This document shows positions 9,479 through 19,073 of a stretch of DNA of 64,000 nt, piece after piece. The stretch is taken from assembly GCA_003615045.1 (NCBI GenBank), contig ML014118.1, positions 186,001 to 250,000 on the forward strand, in the 5' to 3' direction. The stretch is from Caulochytrium protostelioides (Eukaryota; Chytridiomycota; Caulochytriomycetes; Caulochytriales; Caulochytriaceae). The first letter of the stretch is position 1; every line of letters starts with the position of its first letter. The translations under genes and the position numbers were made by a program. Below the pieces are notes generated by a model. It ran no database searches. It was not told where the DNA came from and was given only the letters and a program-made list of their open reading frames with translations.

Positions 9479-12400
9479 GCCGCTTCGGCGTCGACCGCAG
9501 GCACGCCCCAGGCGGCTTCCGGTTCTGCCACCGCCACCGCCGCCGCTGACGGACCCGACGGGGCCGATGCCGACCGCGTTCGCATCAGCGAGCTGCAACA
9601 CTATGCACAGTCCATCGCCTCGATTCATGCTGTGGATGCCCATCTCGATCTTGACAAGCCGCGGATCGACGATTTGATCCGGTTTATCAATCGGCTCACC
9701 ACCTATCGTGCCCGCCAGGCCGCGCAGCTGCTGTTGGCCCATCCCGAGACCCCCGTTGACCCCGCAGGCCCCGTCGGCATCATCCAACTGACAGTTCAAT
9801 CATGCAAAGCCGATCTCTACCTACCGCCAGCTGAAGATGATGGACCCACGGCGGCGTCAACGCCCGCCGAGTGCATCCATGCGCATGTCGAAAACTTGGA
9901 TCTAAATTTGTTTACGGGCTACGTGGGAGCGCAGTCGCTTCAGGGATGGATCCAGTCAGCCCGGCTGCATGCGTTCCACGTGCCACCGGCAGCAGCATCC
10001 CCAGCGACCCCCGATCCGGCGCCTCAGCGGTTGCCCCTGATTTTGACCGAAGGTGAGCACGCGCTGCCCGTGCTGGATGTGCTGTTTTCCATGCACATCG
10101 ACCGCGACCTCGATAGCAAGCACATGAGTGTCGCGGGCTCGCTCGGATGCGCGTATCCAGAACGCAGTACGCAGAAGAATCTCGTGGTCTGGCCCGAGCG
10201 CGTCGATGCGCATGCTCTGAAGCGGCTACTCGTGGTCCCCTCCGACCTGGAACTGGTCGACGACGCCAGCCAGGTCTTTCAGCTGAATGTGGGCTTGCAG
10301 CACGTCGCCGTGGAGATCCTGCATCCAGCCGACCCCACGGGCCGCCTCCGGGTGAGCCTGGATGCCGCTGATCTCCACGGCACGTTGATTGCAGACTCGA
10401 CGACGTTCGGGCTGACCCTTGTCTGCACCAAGATCAGCGTGTGGGTCGCGCCCCCGTCGCGCCCCGGCCGCCGCCGTCGTCGCCAACCGCTCCCGCCATT
10501 GGCCCGCATCCTTGGCGCCAAGGCGTTCCAGGTCGCCATCCGGTATAATCTGACCTCGCTTCCGCGGCTGCGGCTGTCGATTTCGCACCAGCGCGTCCAG
10601 ATCGATACGACCCGCGATACCTTCGAGGCGCTGACTTCCTTTATGACCTTGCCCACCGCTGCCGTCCCGCCGAACCCGCCGAACCCCCATATGCCTTATC
10701 CCCCGAACCCGCCCCTTGCGACCCCGTCCGTCCCGCGGCCACCGGTCCCCGAGCCGGCACCCGACCTCAGTGCGAGCCGCGTGTACGCCACGCAACTCGA
10801 TAGGGAGCCCTTGAGTGAGACGGACGACGGACTTGATGTCATGGGGGAGATCGACCATGCCGCCTTTGTCCCGGAAACCCGCAGCGATCGTGGCGGCGAC
10901 TCTGCTCCCGCTGTCGCCGCCGCCATCGCGGACTGGTTGAAGGGACCGCCGGTGGTGTCCGTCAGGCCCGCGTGGAACCGCATGGTCTGGAAGGCCGACC
11001 ACTTCGGATACGACGCGCAGCCGGCCGTGAATGTGACATCCTTTGTCGAGCCGCTGTGGGGCGCCGTGGATGCCGCGTCGCGCAATATTGGAGGCGCTGC
11101 CGACAGTGTCGTCCCGCACGGCGCCGCCGCGCCCGTCGCGGGGCTGGTGGTTGAGGTGACCGATCTCGATATCGTGTGGAACCTCTACGACGGGACGCAG
11201 TGGCACGGCGCCGTCGCTGACGAGACCAGCACGGCGGCAGGCACGGACGCCGCGCTTACTTCGGCGTTGGAGAGGGGGCCCAAGGAGGACGACGACGAGG
11301 AGGACGACGACGAGGACGACGACGATCCCGCCGTGGTTGACCTCGAGCTCTCGCCTGCAGTGATGGCCCCATCGACACCGAGCGCATTCCATCCACCGCG
11401 TGCACGCCACCGTTCTTCGTCCCATGCGCGTCGCTCCTCGCCGCTGGAGGATGGTGAGGGCGATGATGTCGACGACAAGGATGCTGGCAGCGGTGAGGAC
11501 GATGACGCTCATGATGAGGGTGAGGACGACGAGGATGACGCGGACGGCATCGTGGAAGTCGTTTTTCCGTCGGAGCTCCCTGTTTCTTCAGAAGCCTACG
11601 AGAACACGAAAGCGGCCCATCGCGCGGGACTCGCCGGCGCGGGTGCTGCGGGTCGGCGTAGCCCCACCCCTGGCGGCGCAGCCCCACCATCGGTCTCGGC
11701 GAAGCAGCGGTCGGACGAGCCCGCCATGATCATCAAGGCGTACGATATCTGCGTACGCTTGCACGACTTCCGGTTTCCCGGTGCGCCTGGGAGCACGAGC
11801 GCGTCGTCGTCATCGTTGCTGTCGGACGCGACGCATGGCCTTGAAGAGCGCCACCGCATCGTGACGTCGGCGCAGTTCAGTGTCGCGAACTTCGAGATTT
11901 TGGATAACATCGAGACGAGCGTGTGGCGCAAATTCGCGGGCCCGATGCGCGATGACGCGACCTACCACCGTGAGACCGGATCGCGGCTCGTGGAGTTCCG
12001 CTGTGATGTCGTCGAGATCCCGGCCGTGAATACGGCCGGCGTCGCCCCCACCTCCCGCGGCGTGCCGACGGGGCCCAAGCAGCATGAGTTGCGATGCCTG
12101 CTGTCGGTGCTGCCGCTCCGGTTCTACATTGACCAGGATGCCTTGGATTTCTTGCTGCGCTTCTTTTCGCTTTCTGGCACGCGTTCTGCGCCTGCGCCTG
12201 CAGCATCGTCGCTGCCCTTGGCGCGTCCGGGCTCCGATCCCGCGGACGGCAGCAAACCGTTCTTCCAGTACATCCACATCGCGCCGCTGCACTGCCGCGT
12301 GGATTACAAGCCGAAGCGCGTCAACTACAAGCTGTTGCGGCAGAACAACCTCTTGGAGATGGTGAATCTCTTCCATCTCGAGAACGCCGCGGTGCGACTC

Positions 12401-13381
12401 GAACGCCTCCGTCTTGTGGGCCTCTACGGCTGGGAAGGGCTCGGCCAGCGCGTGCTGGACGCGTGGCTGCCCTACCTCAAGCGGACTCAGGTCGTCGGCG
12501 TCGCGGCGGGCATTGCGGGCCTGCAACCCTTCTTTACCTATGGCGCGTCGATTCGCGACCTCGTCGCGACGCCGGTGGCGCAGTATCAGAAGGACGGCCG
12601 CGTCTTCCGCGGCGCCCAGCGCGCGGTCAAGGCGTTTGCGAAGAAGACGACGATGGAGTCCATCCGCTTGGGCACGCGCTTCGCCGTCTCGACCCAGGTC
12701 TTGCTCGAGCATGCGCATGACCTCGTGACGTCGCAGAACGGCGACACGTCGGTGAGCAGCGACCGCTATCGCGCGGACAAAGACCATTCGGCCGGCGCAC
12801 GGGCGCACGACCCTCCCGGCCACGCGCCCTCCCGCCGCGGTGCCGCGCGGACCGCCGGCGGCTACGGCGGCGAGCCCAGCAAGTTCTCCCAGCAGCCCGA
12901 GAGCCTCAAGGAAGGCTTTGGCCTGGCCTACCGCTCGCTCTCGACCAACATGGCGCAGTTCACGCAGACGCTCTTTGCCGCCTCCGGATCCGAAGACGCT
13001 CAGAGCGGGTCGACCGCGGATCTGGAGCTGCATCGCAGGGCCGGGGGCGCGGGCCGGTCGAGTGCGACGGCGGACGCGGGCGCAGACGACGACGACAACG
13101 ACGATGACGCCGATGGCATGGATTCGCTCGACGACGACGACGATGACTACGCCGCCGTGCGCGACGGCGGCGCCGGCCGTAGCGCCCAGAGCGGTGGGGG
13201 CCGCACTGCCAGCCACCGCCGCCGTGCGCGTCGCCAGAAAACGGTCCTCGAAGTCTTGCCCGCGGCCGTGCTGCGTCCCATGATCGGCGCGACCGAAGCC
13301 ATCAACAAGACCCTGCTCGGCGTGCAGAACACGCTGGACCCGAAAAAGCGGCTGCAGATGGAGGACAAGTACAAAGGTTAA
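6200..13381 (+). CDS. ATG2: Autophagy-related lipid-transfer protein Atg2
   Basis: Atg2 is a rod-shaped bridge-type lipid-transfer protein that moves phospholipids from the ER to the growing phagophore together with Atg9 and Atg18. The gene is one frame of 2,393 residues. The N terminus (QALQKRLIRFLLKRTLGRFL, about 23-42) and the segment from LDVQLTAGQITLRHVRLNLD (about 90-109) through IHIPW are the chorein-type lipid-entry domain. The C-terminal Atg2 region lies at about 2010-2190, with FFQYIHIAPLHCRVDYKPKR, LLEMVNLFHLENA and LYGWEGLG. The final segment with TLLGVQNTLDP is also conserved in the family. Linkers hold Asp/Glu runs (about 164-175, 1697-1708, 2295-2317) and a poly-Ala run (about 1079-1096). 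The length is near the upper end for the family (yeast 1,592; human about 1,900-2,080), because of these linkers. The ATG at 6200 puts the conserved amphipathic N terminus at the start. It converges on MED20 with 86 bp between stops. Confidence 0.97.
9437..9475 (+). repeat. (GCT)13 trinucleotide tract inside ATG2
   Basis: Thirteen uninterrupted GCT codons, followed by GCC codons, encode a poly-alanine run in a predicted disordered linker of Atg2. The pure codon use suggests recent slippage expansion, since neighbouring alanines use mixed GCN codons. Confidence 0.9.
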
Positions 13382-13467
13382 ACGGCGAAGGCCCGTATTT
13401 GAACTCAGGATCGCGCCTCCCCGTCAGGGGGGGTGCTGCTCAGGACCGGCCGGCCTGGCTTTTCAGG

Positions 13468-15030
13468 CTAGCGCACGTGGCGCAGGGCCAGGAGCAGCAT
13501 GTACGCGTGGTAAGCGACGCGGCCGTCCGGGTGCGTACGCAAGTCGCGCGGCGGCAGGAAATCCGCCGGCGGGATCGGCAGCAGTCCGCCCGCGGCGATG
13601 GCCGCCGTGGTCGTCGCCGCGGGCGCGGGCGTCGTCGCCATGCCGGGCGCGCCGCGACCCGACGGGCCGTGGTCGGCGGCGGCGGCGGCGGCGGCGGCCG
13701 TCGGGCTGGGCTGGCTGACGATCTGCGCGACCTCGGCGGCGGGCAGGCCGATGAGCGTCGCGTTGGGCAGGCCGGGGCGGCCCGGCGCGACGGGCAGGGG
13801 GAACGCGACGGTGCGGCAGACAAGGGCGCGCAGGCGCTGGAACGTCGTGAGCGGGACGCGGGGTGAGGCGGCAGCCGTGGCCGTGGCCGTGGCGACCATG
13901 CCGGCGGCGCCGCGGGTCGTGAAGCCGACGAGCAGGCCGCGCGGCATGCCGGCGACGGTGACGCGGCCCACGTGGAAGAAGAGCTGGGCCTCGGCGGCCT
14001 CGAGGGGCGCGCCGAGCGCGGCGTTCAGGTTGAGCGCGAGCGCGCGGCCCTCGACGGCGAGCGACTGCCGCAGGGCCCAGATGTTGAGCAGCCGCGGCAC
14101 GAGCAGCGCGAGGTCCGGGCTCGTCGTCGTCACGAGCGCCGTCTGCGGGCCGCGCGTGATCAGCGACGCCGTGGTGGTGGTCCGTGCGGACGAGGGCCAC
14201 GCGAAGGGGTCGCAGTCGGCCGTGAGGGCGGCGGCGGCGGCGGCCGCGGCGGCCGACCCAGCGCTGCCGTCGATCCCATGGCCCGCGCCCTCGCGTCCGT
14301 CGGCCGGCTCGCCGCCACTGATGGCGCCGGCGCCCGTCGAGGCCGGCCGGGCGGCGGTGGTCCCGCCCGCGCCGCGGCGCCGTGGCGCGGCGTCGGCCAT
14401 GATGAGGCCCGGCGTCGCGTCGGCCGGCAGGCCGAGCATGAAGAGGCTCTCGACGGCGGTCAGCTGGTCGAGTGTCAGCGCTGCGTCGCGCGCCTCGGCG
14501 GCCGTGAACCCCGTGCCGGCCGTCGGCGCCGTGCGGTACCGTCGGCACGTGACGGTCCACGGCACGCCGATCGGTCCCGCGGCGGCGGCGGCGGCTCCGC
14601 TACTCGCCGAGGCGTCAGGGTGGCCGTGGGCGGCCTTGAGAAGGCCGAGCGGGCTCGCGTGGGCAGCAGCAGCGGCGGGCGTGGGCGTCGCTGCGGCGGC
14701 GTGCGGCGCGAAGGCCCTGCCGGCGGCCGGACTGGGCGTCGTCGGATCGTGCGATCGGGCGGCGGCCGAGGCCGCCGTCGCCCCACCGGCGGCGGGGGCC
14801 AGGGGCCGCGACAGGGTCGCGCCGAGGCCGCCGCCCGGCGCGATCGAGGCGGTGGAGGCGGAGAGGAGCGCCGCCGCGAGGTGCGTCTGGAGGTGGTGCA
14901 GGATGCGGTCGAGCGCCGCGGGCGCCGCCGTCGGGAAGTAGAAGAAGTCGCAGGGCGCGAAGCCCTCCAGCTCGCGCGACGCGGTCGCCGGCGCCGGCGC
15001 CGGCGCCGGCCCCGCGGCGGCGGCGGCCAT
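13468..15030 (-). CDS. MED20: Mediator complex subunit 20 (Srb2 family)
   Basis: Med20 is a head-module subunit of Mediator that pairs with Med18 and contacts RNA polymerase II initiation machinery in the nucleus. The frame from the ATG at 15030 gives 520 residues. The best evidence is in the second half: an extended strand (TALVTTTSPDLALLVPRLL), then IWALRQSLAVEGRALAL and FFHVGRVTVAGMPRGLLVGF. This reproduces the family pattern of a load-reporting strand, W-x-x-R-Q, an EG turn and VGxV...GLLV. Upstream, PWTVTCRRYR matches the central strand of the fold. Much of the rest is Ala/Gly/Pro low complexity, making the protein about twice the usual 200-250 residues. The same frame stays open another 182 codons to an ATG at 15576, but that part reads through a CTG/TTG repeat and I treat it as untranslated leader. 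Confidence 0.82.
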   Translation of the reverse strand: MAAAAAGPAPAPAPATASRELEGFAPCDFFYFPTAAPAALDRILHHLQTHLAAALLSASTASIAPGGGLGATLSRPLAPAAGGATAASAAARSHDPTTPSPAAGRAFAPHAAAATPTPAAAAAHASPLGLLKAAHGHPDASASSGAAAAAAGPIGVPWTVTCRRYRTAPTAGTGFTAAEARDAALTLDQLTAVESLFMLGLPADATPGLIMADAAPRRRGAGGTTAARPASTGAGAISGGEPADGREGAGHGIDGSAGSAAAAAAAAALTADCDPFAWPSSARTTTTASLITRGPQTALVTTTSPDLALLVPRLLNIWALRQSLAVEGRALALNLNAALGAPLEAAEAQLFFHVGRVTVAGMPRGLLVGFTTRGAAGMVATATATAAASPRVPLTTFQRLRALVCRTVAFPLPVAPGRPGLPNATLIGLPAAEVAQIVSQPSPTAAAAAAAADHGPSGRGAPGMATTPAPAATTTAAIAAGGLLPIPPADFLPPRDLRTHPDGRVAYHAYMLLLALRHVR

Positions 15031-15636
15031 CGCGGAGCACCGAGCGGCAGGAGGCGGGAGTGCGAGGGCAGAAGCGGGCAGGGCAGGGCCTCGACGCGGG
15101 GAAGCAGCGACGGCAACAGCAGCAGCAGCGGCAGCAGCAGCAGCAACAACAACAACAGCAGCAGCAGCAGCGGCAGCAGCGCGCGGCGCCGCGGGCCGTC
15201 GTCCGCATCGGCCGACGCGCGGGCCGACGGCGTTCCTCGCGATCGCCGCCATGCCGGTCGCCGTCGATACCACATACCACATGCGCGACGCCGCCTCCGT
15301 CTTGGTTCCACGAGACCCGACCTCGGCGTGCTTGGTTCGTTGGCGCGGCGGCGGCATCGGCGGCGGCATCGGCGGCGGCATCGGCAGCAGCGGCGCGCCC
15401 CTTCTCCCCATCGGCGGGCGTGCACCCTTCCGCGCACGTGCACCCTTCCGCGCACAAGGCCCCCTTCCTCGGCATGGGGCGCATTGGGCAGCGCCCAAGG
15501 CGAACCAGACGACAACAGCGATGAAACAGCAAATGACCATGAGGAGGATACAACGAAGAAGCAGGAGGAGTCGCATGCAACGGAGACGGGATGATCCTTC
15601 ATCACGCGCGTGGCGTCGGCGAGAGCGAGAGCGGGT
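15031..15636. other. MED20 leader / HIG1-gene downstream region
   Basis: This 606-bp interval separates two minus-strand genes. It holds a CAG/CAA trinucleotide cluster (15114-15180) and a run of GGC/GGCATC repeats near 15350-15390. The MED20 frame stays open across it, starting with a hydrophobic stretch near 15576, but nothing in the translation resembles a domain. Confidence 0.5.
15114..15180. repeat. CAG/CAA trinucleotide repeat upstream of MED20
   Basis: A 67-bp CAG/CAA-rich tract with a few CGG interruptions lies 84 bp upstream of the MED20 start. On the MED20 strand it reads CTG/TTG, so in an mRNA leader it would be a CUG/UUG repeat. Confidence 0.9.
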
Positions 15637-15927
15637 TTAGGACGGATGGTGGGCCGTCTTGGGCGGCGAGGGCAGCGGCAGCGCGGCGGGCGTCGCGCCG
15701 ATGGTCTGGGAGTACACGGCGCCGCCGACGAAGGCCGCGAGCACGAACGCCTGCCAGCCGATACGCACGCGCTGGGCGCCCTGGAAAGCGCGCGAATCGC
15801 CGGCCAGCAGCGTCTTCGACATGCGGTACATGCCGTACACGATGCCGACGGTGCCCGGGATGATGAACGGGTTCTCGCTCATCTTGCGGCGGAAGCGATC
15901 GCCAATCGTCTCATCGAGGAACGACAT
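15637..15927 (-). CDS. HIG1-domain mitochondrial inner membrane protein (Rcf1-like)
   Basis: HIG1-domain proteins such as Rcf1 associate with cytochrome c oxidase and respiratory supercomplexes in the mitochondrial inner membrane. The frame gives 96 residues. After a short charged leader comes ENPFIIPG (18-25), a first hydrophobic hairpin helix (about 22-40) and a second helix (about 57-73). Between them is Gln49-x3-Arg53-x-Arg55-x3-Gln59, the signature Q-x3-R-x-R-x3-Q motif of the Rcf1 group. The ATG at 15927 is chosen because it sits right before the conserved leader; the same frame continues 56 codons upstream to 16095 with no family similarity. It could be Rcf1, Rcf2 or a HIGD1/2 orthologue. 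The small size and the motif favour an Rcf1-type protein. Confidence 0.85.
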   Translation of the reverse strand: MSFLDETIGDRFRRKMSENPFIIPGTVGIVYGMYRMSKTLLAGDSRAFQGAQRVRIGWQAFVLAAFVGGAVYSQTIGATPAALPLPSPPKTAHHPS

Positions 15928-16431
15928 GGTGCCTGCAAGCGGTGGTCGAGAAGAAGACAGGAAGGAGACGGGAAAGGAAAGATCAGTGGAGATCGGCGAG
16001 AGCGGGCGGCGGCGTGATCGGACCGGATGAGCAGCGTCGACCCCACGCTTCTCTGCGGCTCGCGAGCACGTCCGGGAGCCGACGTATAAATCCAATGAAC
16101 CCCATCGCCACGTGCGCAGGATGTCATGGACATCCCAGGCCTCGCTTTCATCACGCTCGTCCCATGTTACACATCCAGGGTATGGTGCGCAGTGACCGGC
16201 CCGTCGGACTGCTCTTGCCAGTCTGGCCGGCCGCGCCGGTCGCGCGAGTCACCGGCGCGGTGTTGGCCTTCCTTTCGGAGCACCCCCGGCCACCCCGTGC
16301 CGCGCATGGCTTGGGCGCCATCGGCCCAGCCGACGGCTCGCGGGGGAGGCGCATGGCCACGTGGCCAGCGAGCCCGCGAGAGCGGCGCTGCGTGACACGG
16401 CGCGACGGCGTTTTTCCAACGACCGGACGGA

Positions 16432-16485
16432 GGGTCCTGAGGGTCCTGAGGGTACTGAGGGTATTGATGGTCCTGATGGTATTGC
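16432..16485. repeat. 9-bp degenerate tandem repeat
   Basis: Six head-to-tail units of the form GGGTCCTGA, drifting to GGGTATTGA and TGGTCCTGA. The 9-bp period would give a Gly-x-y pattern if translated, but no surrounding gene supports that. Confidence 0.85.
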
Positions 16486-17013
16486 ACATCGCCCGCGACA
16501 GCGCATCTCGGCATCTCTGTCGGTCCGATGCCCGACGGCCCGACGGCCTCCCACGACGGCCCACGACGGCCCACGAGTCCGACGACGCATGCAGCGGCAA
16601 CAGGACCACCGGCGGCGACGGCGATCGACGCGTATGACATGTACGCGAGGCCGCGGCGCCCTGTCAAGACGTCCTCGCACACGCCGAAAGGAAGGGCATC
16701 CTGGCGTCCCGCGCCGAGCGACCGCGGCGCGAGGCGTTGGGAGGCCACGAGACCCTTGCCGCGGGCGAGACCGGCCTGACGATGCGCTCAACTGACGAGA
16801 GCTCGCTTTCATCGGCGCCAGCCAGACGACGCGGCCGACGCTGCGGACATCGCCGACGCCGCCGTGATGGGTCGGCGGTGCCGCGCGAGCCTGGCGCGCA
16901 CGGAGCCCACCCGGCGTGGTGCTGGCCCTCGGAAAGGATGAAAGCCGCGAAGGCGAGTCCGCTCCCCGCCATCGCTATCACCGCCGCCGGCAGGTCCTGA
17001 CGGTGCCCGTGAG

Positions 17014-17093
17014 GCATGCTTGCTGGCATGCTGGCATGCTTACTGGCAAGCTGGCATGCTTGCTGGCAAGCTGGCAGGCTCGCTGGCTCGCCC
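17014..17093. repeat. 20-bp tandem repeat
   Basis: Three near-identical 20-bp units beginning GCATGCTT, plus a degenerate fourth, lie 430 bp upstream of the UPF0658-like gene. Each unit also holds short GCATGC and TTGC/GCAA palindromic pieces. Confidence 0.85.
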
Positions 17094-17524
17094 AGTGTTG
17101 TGCAGCGCAGGCGGTGGGGGGCGGATGGTGGCGCGGAAGGCCAGCCGCCGCCACCGCCACAGCGGCGGTGTGGCTGGTCCGACGATGACGGTGTGAGGAC
17201 GATCCTTTGGTCAGGACATCCAGGTATGCCGTAGGACCGGCCAAGCGACGGCGGCGGCGAGGCTGCTGCGAGGATTTGGTCACACTGCCGCGTGCCCTCC
17301 GCTGTCGTCAAACCTACATAAGCCACCAATAAGGCACCAATTTCTCTTAGCTAGCAGCACTCTCGGGGGGCTGCTGCTGATCCGCCGAGTCGTCTTCTGA
17401 CATCGTGGCCCTTGGAGAATTCACTGAGCGCTGCGCCGCGGCGGCCAATGTCTTCCCGTGCATGGCCGATCTCTGAACCATACCCCCGTCCCACGCGGCG
17501 TTGCTGGCACGCCGCGCAGAAACC

Positions 17525-18661
17525 ATGATTCCCGACCGCTTGTTGCGGCTTGCACAGCCGCTCAACATCACGGCGCCATGGGGCCGCTATCTGGTCACGT
17601 TCAGCGGCGCGCGCGCCGCGATTTGCGGCGGCATCCAGGTCGGCTGCATGGTCTCGCTGTCGCTCTTTCTCTGGGGCGTCTGGTCCGGCGGCGGCACCGG
17701 TGTCCAGCCGTTCTTGCTGGTCTACCAGGGCCTGACCTTGGCCGCGCTGCTCTTCCAGCTGCTGTGCTTCGCCGACGCCGTGCGCAACCACAATACGGTC
17801 ATGATGATGGCAACGGCCATCTTCAACTATGCGATCCTGGTGTTTACGGTCGCGCAGGTCTTCCAGGTGCGATCCGCACGCAACTGCGGGTATGACTGGC
17901 TCGCGGGCGTGTTCCAGTATGACCAATGCGGCTACACGAACACCCAGGGCTACGCGGATGTCCGCGCCAACGTCCGCTTCGCCGATGCCTGCTTGTACCT
18001 CTGCTACACGCAGCTCGCCGTCACAGCCCTCTTTAATCTGGCCGAACCGCTGCTGCTCTTCAAGGTCTACCACAAGTATGGCTGGCAGATCTTCAAGACG
18101 CAGAGCGCGAGCACGACGGCCCGCCGCATCCTGCGGTGGTATCACACGTTCGTGTCGGTGCTGAAAATCAATGTCTTTTTCGCGGTAGGGATCGTGGTCC
18201 AAATCGCGCTCGCCATCTACTTTTCGTTCGAGACAAGCGATGCCGTCGGCACCCAGCAGCTCTCGCGGTCGTACCTAATCACGCTCGTGCTGGCGCTCGG
18301 CATCCCGCTCATTATTGTCGCGCCGCTGTCGATGCTGGCCGGCTTTCTCGGCGCCCAGCGCGCCTCCCGCTGGTGGATGGCGCTCTTCCTGGCCCTCGCC
18401 ACCTTGACGCTCGGCGGCTACGGGCTGCTCTTCTACTTTGCGTTCGGCTCGCTCTCGCGGCCCTTCCAGATCTCCCGCATCTGGATCGCCACGTTCGCCG
18501 CGGTGGAGATCGTGCTCACCTTCGCGATGATTGTGACGGGCGCGCTGCTGCTGCGCCTCTTCAAGCACGGCTACCGCGACGTGGTGCACCGCATGAATAG
18601 CGGGATACAGAGTGTCAGCCCGACCCACGCGAGTCTGCCGCGGAAAAACGTGCTGGACTAG
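17525..18661 (+). CDS. Multi-pass membrane protein, UPF0658 Golgi-type family
   Basis: The product (378 residues) has about eight hydrophobic segments, at roughly 28-50, 56-80, 85-107, 150-175, 214-235, 248-272, 284-309 and 316-340. The segment YGWQIFK followed by ARRILRWYHTFVSVLKINVF and a membrane helix matches my memory of the fungal UPF0658 family, known from fission yeast as Golgi-localised membrane proteins of unknown function. The cytosolic tail is short and basic. The ATG at 17525 is the first methionine in the frame, and the region before it is not conserved. Function is unknown. Localisation to the Golgi or endomembranes is inferred from the family, and I am less sure of this family call than of the membrane topology. 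Confidence 0.72.
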   Translation: MIPDRLLRLAQPLNITAPWGRYLVTFSGARAAICGGIQVGCMVSLSLFLWGVWSGGGTGVQPFLLVYQGLTLAALLFQLLCFADAVRNHNTVMMMATAIFNYAILVFTVAQVFQVRSARNCGYDWLAGVFQYDQCGYTNTQGYADVRANVRFADACLYLCYTQLAVTALFNLAEPLLLFKVYHKYGWQIFKTQSASTTARRILRWYHTFVSVLKINVFFAVGIVVQIALAIYFSFETSDAVGTQQLSRSYLITLVLALGIPLIIVAPLSMLAGFLGAQRASRWWMALFLALATLTLGGYGLLFYFAFGSLSRPFQISRIWIATFAAVEIVLTFAMIVTGALLLRLFKHGYRDVVHRMNSGIQSVSPTHASLPRKNVLD

Positions 18662-19073
18662 CGCGCGTGCTGCCGGGCCGCCCGGGCCACGGGACGGCGG
18701 CCGCGGTCCGCCCAGGCCCTACCCCGGCCGCTCCCCCAACTCTTTCTTTCCAAGACCTCATGGTTCCCTTGTGTCTTCCTTTCTTCCTCATGGCCCACCA
18801 TGCCACCAGGACCTCATGCGTACCTACTGCCGCTCCGCGCTCCCTGCGATTAAGCCAAGGGGGAGGCCAGCCGGCACGCTGTCTCTTCCGGCGATGCGCC
18901 ATCATCGCGTCGCCTGGCGTTACGGTCGGCGTCGTCATCGCTCGCCCACGGCGCAGGGTGGCGCGGTCTCGTCACGGCCGCTGTTTCGCTTGCTCTCCCT
19001 CTCTCTACTTTCATGTTCCTAATTGGCGTTTCTGTACATCCGTTCTGGACAAGGCGGGTCGCTCACGCAGTGG
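18662..19073. other. Convergent intergenic region, UPF0658-like gene / VPS16
   Basis: The 412 bp between two stop codons include pyrimidine-rich stretches (18738-18800 and 18990-19020) likely used in 3'-end formation. No gene is seen. Confidence 0.5.

Larger units (their letters stand above)
15928..17524. promoter_or_regulatory. Divergent intergenic region, HIG1 gene / UPF0658-like gene
   Basis: About 1.6 kb with the promoters of two divergent genes. It contains two degenerate minisatellites, a 9-bp array at 16432-16485 and a 20-bp array at 17014-17093. Frames on both strands are open because of the high GC but carry no recognisable domain. Confidence 0.5.

Noticed and set aside
13382-13467. 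AGTTCAAATAC word resembling a tRNA T loop between ATG2 and MED20
   Set aside because: The flanking bases do not form a T stem, and the 86-bp gap has no room for a whole tRNA gene with flanks.
16432-16485. Gly-x-y, collagen-like translation of the 9-bp repeat
   Set aside because: Only six degenerate units and no surrounding signal peptide or gene; better explained as a minisatellite.
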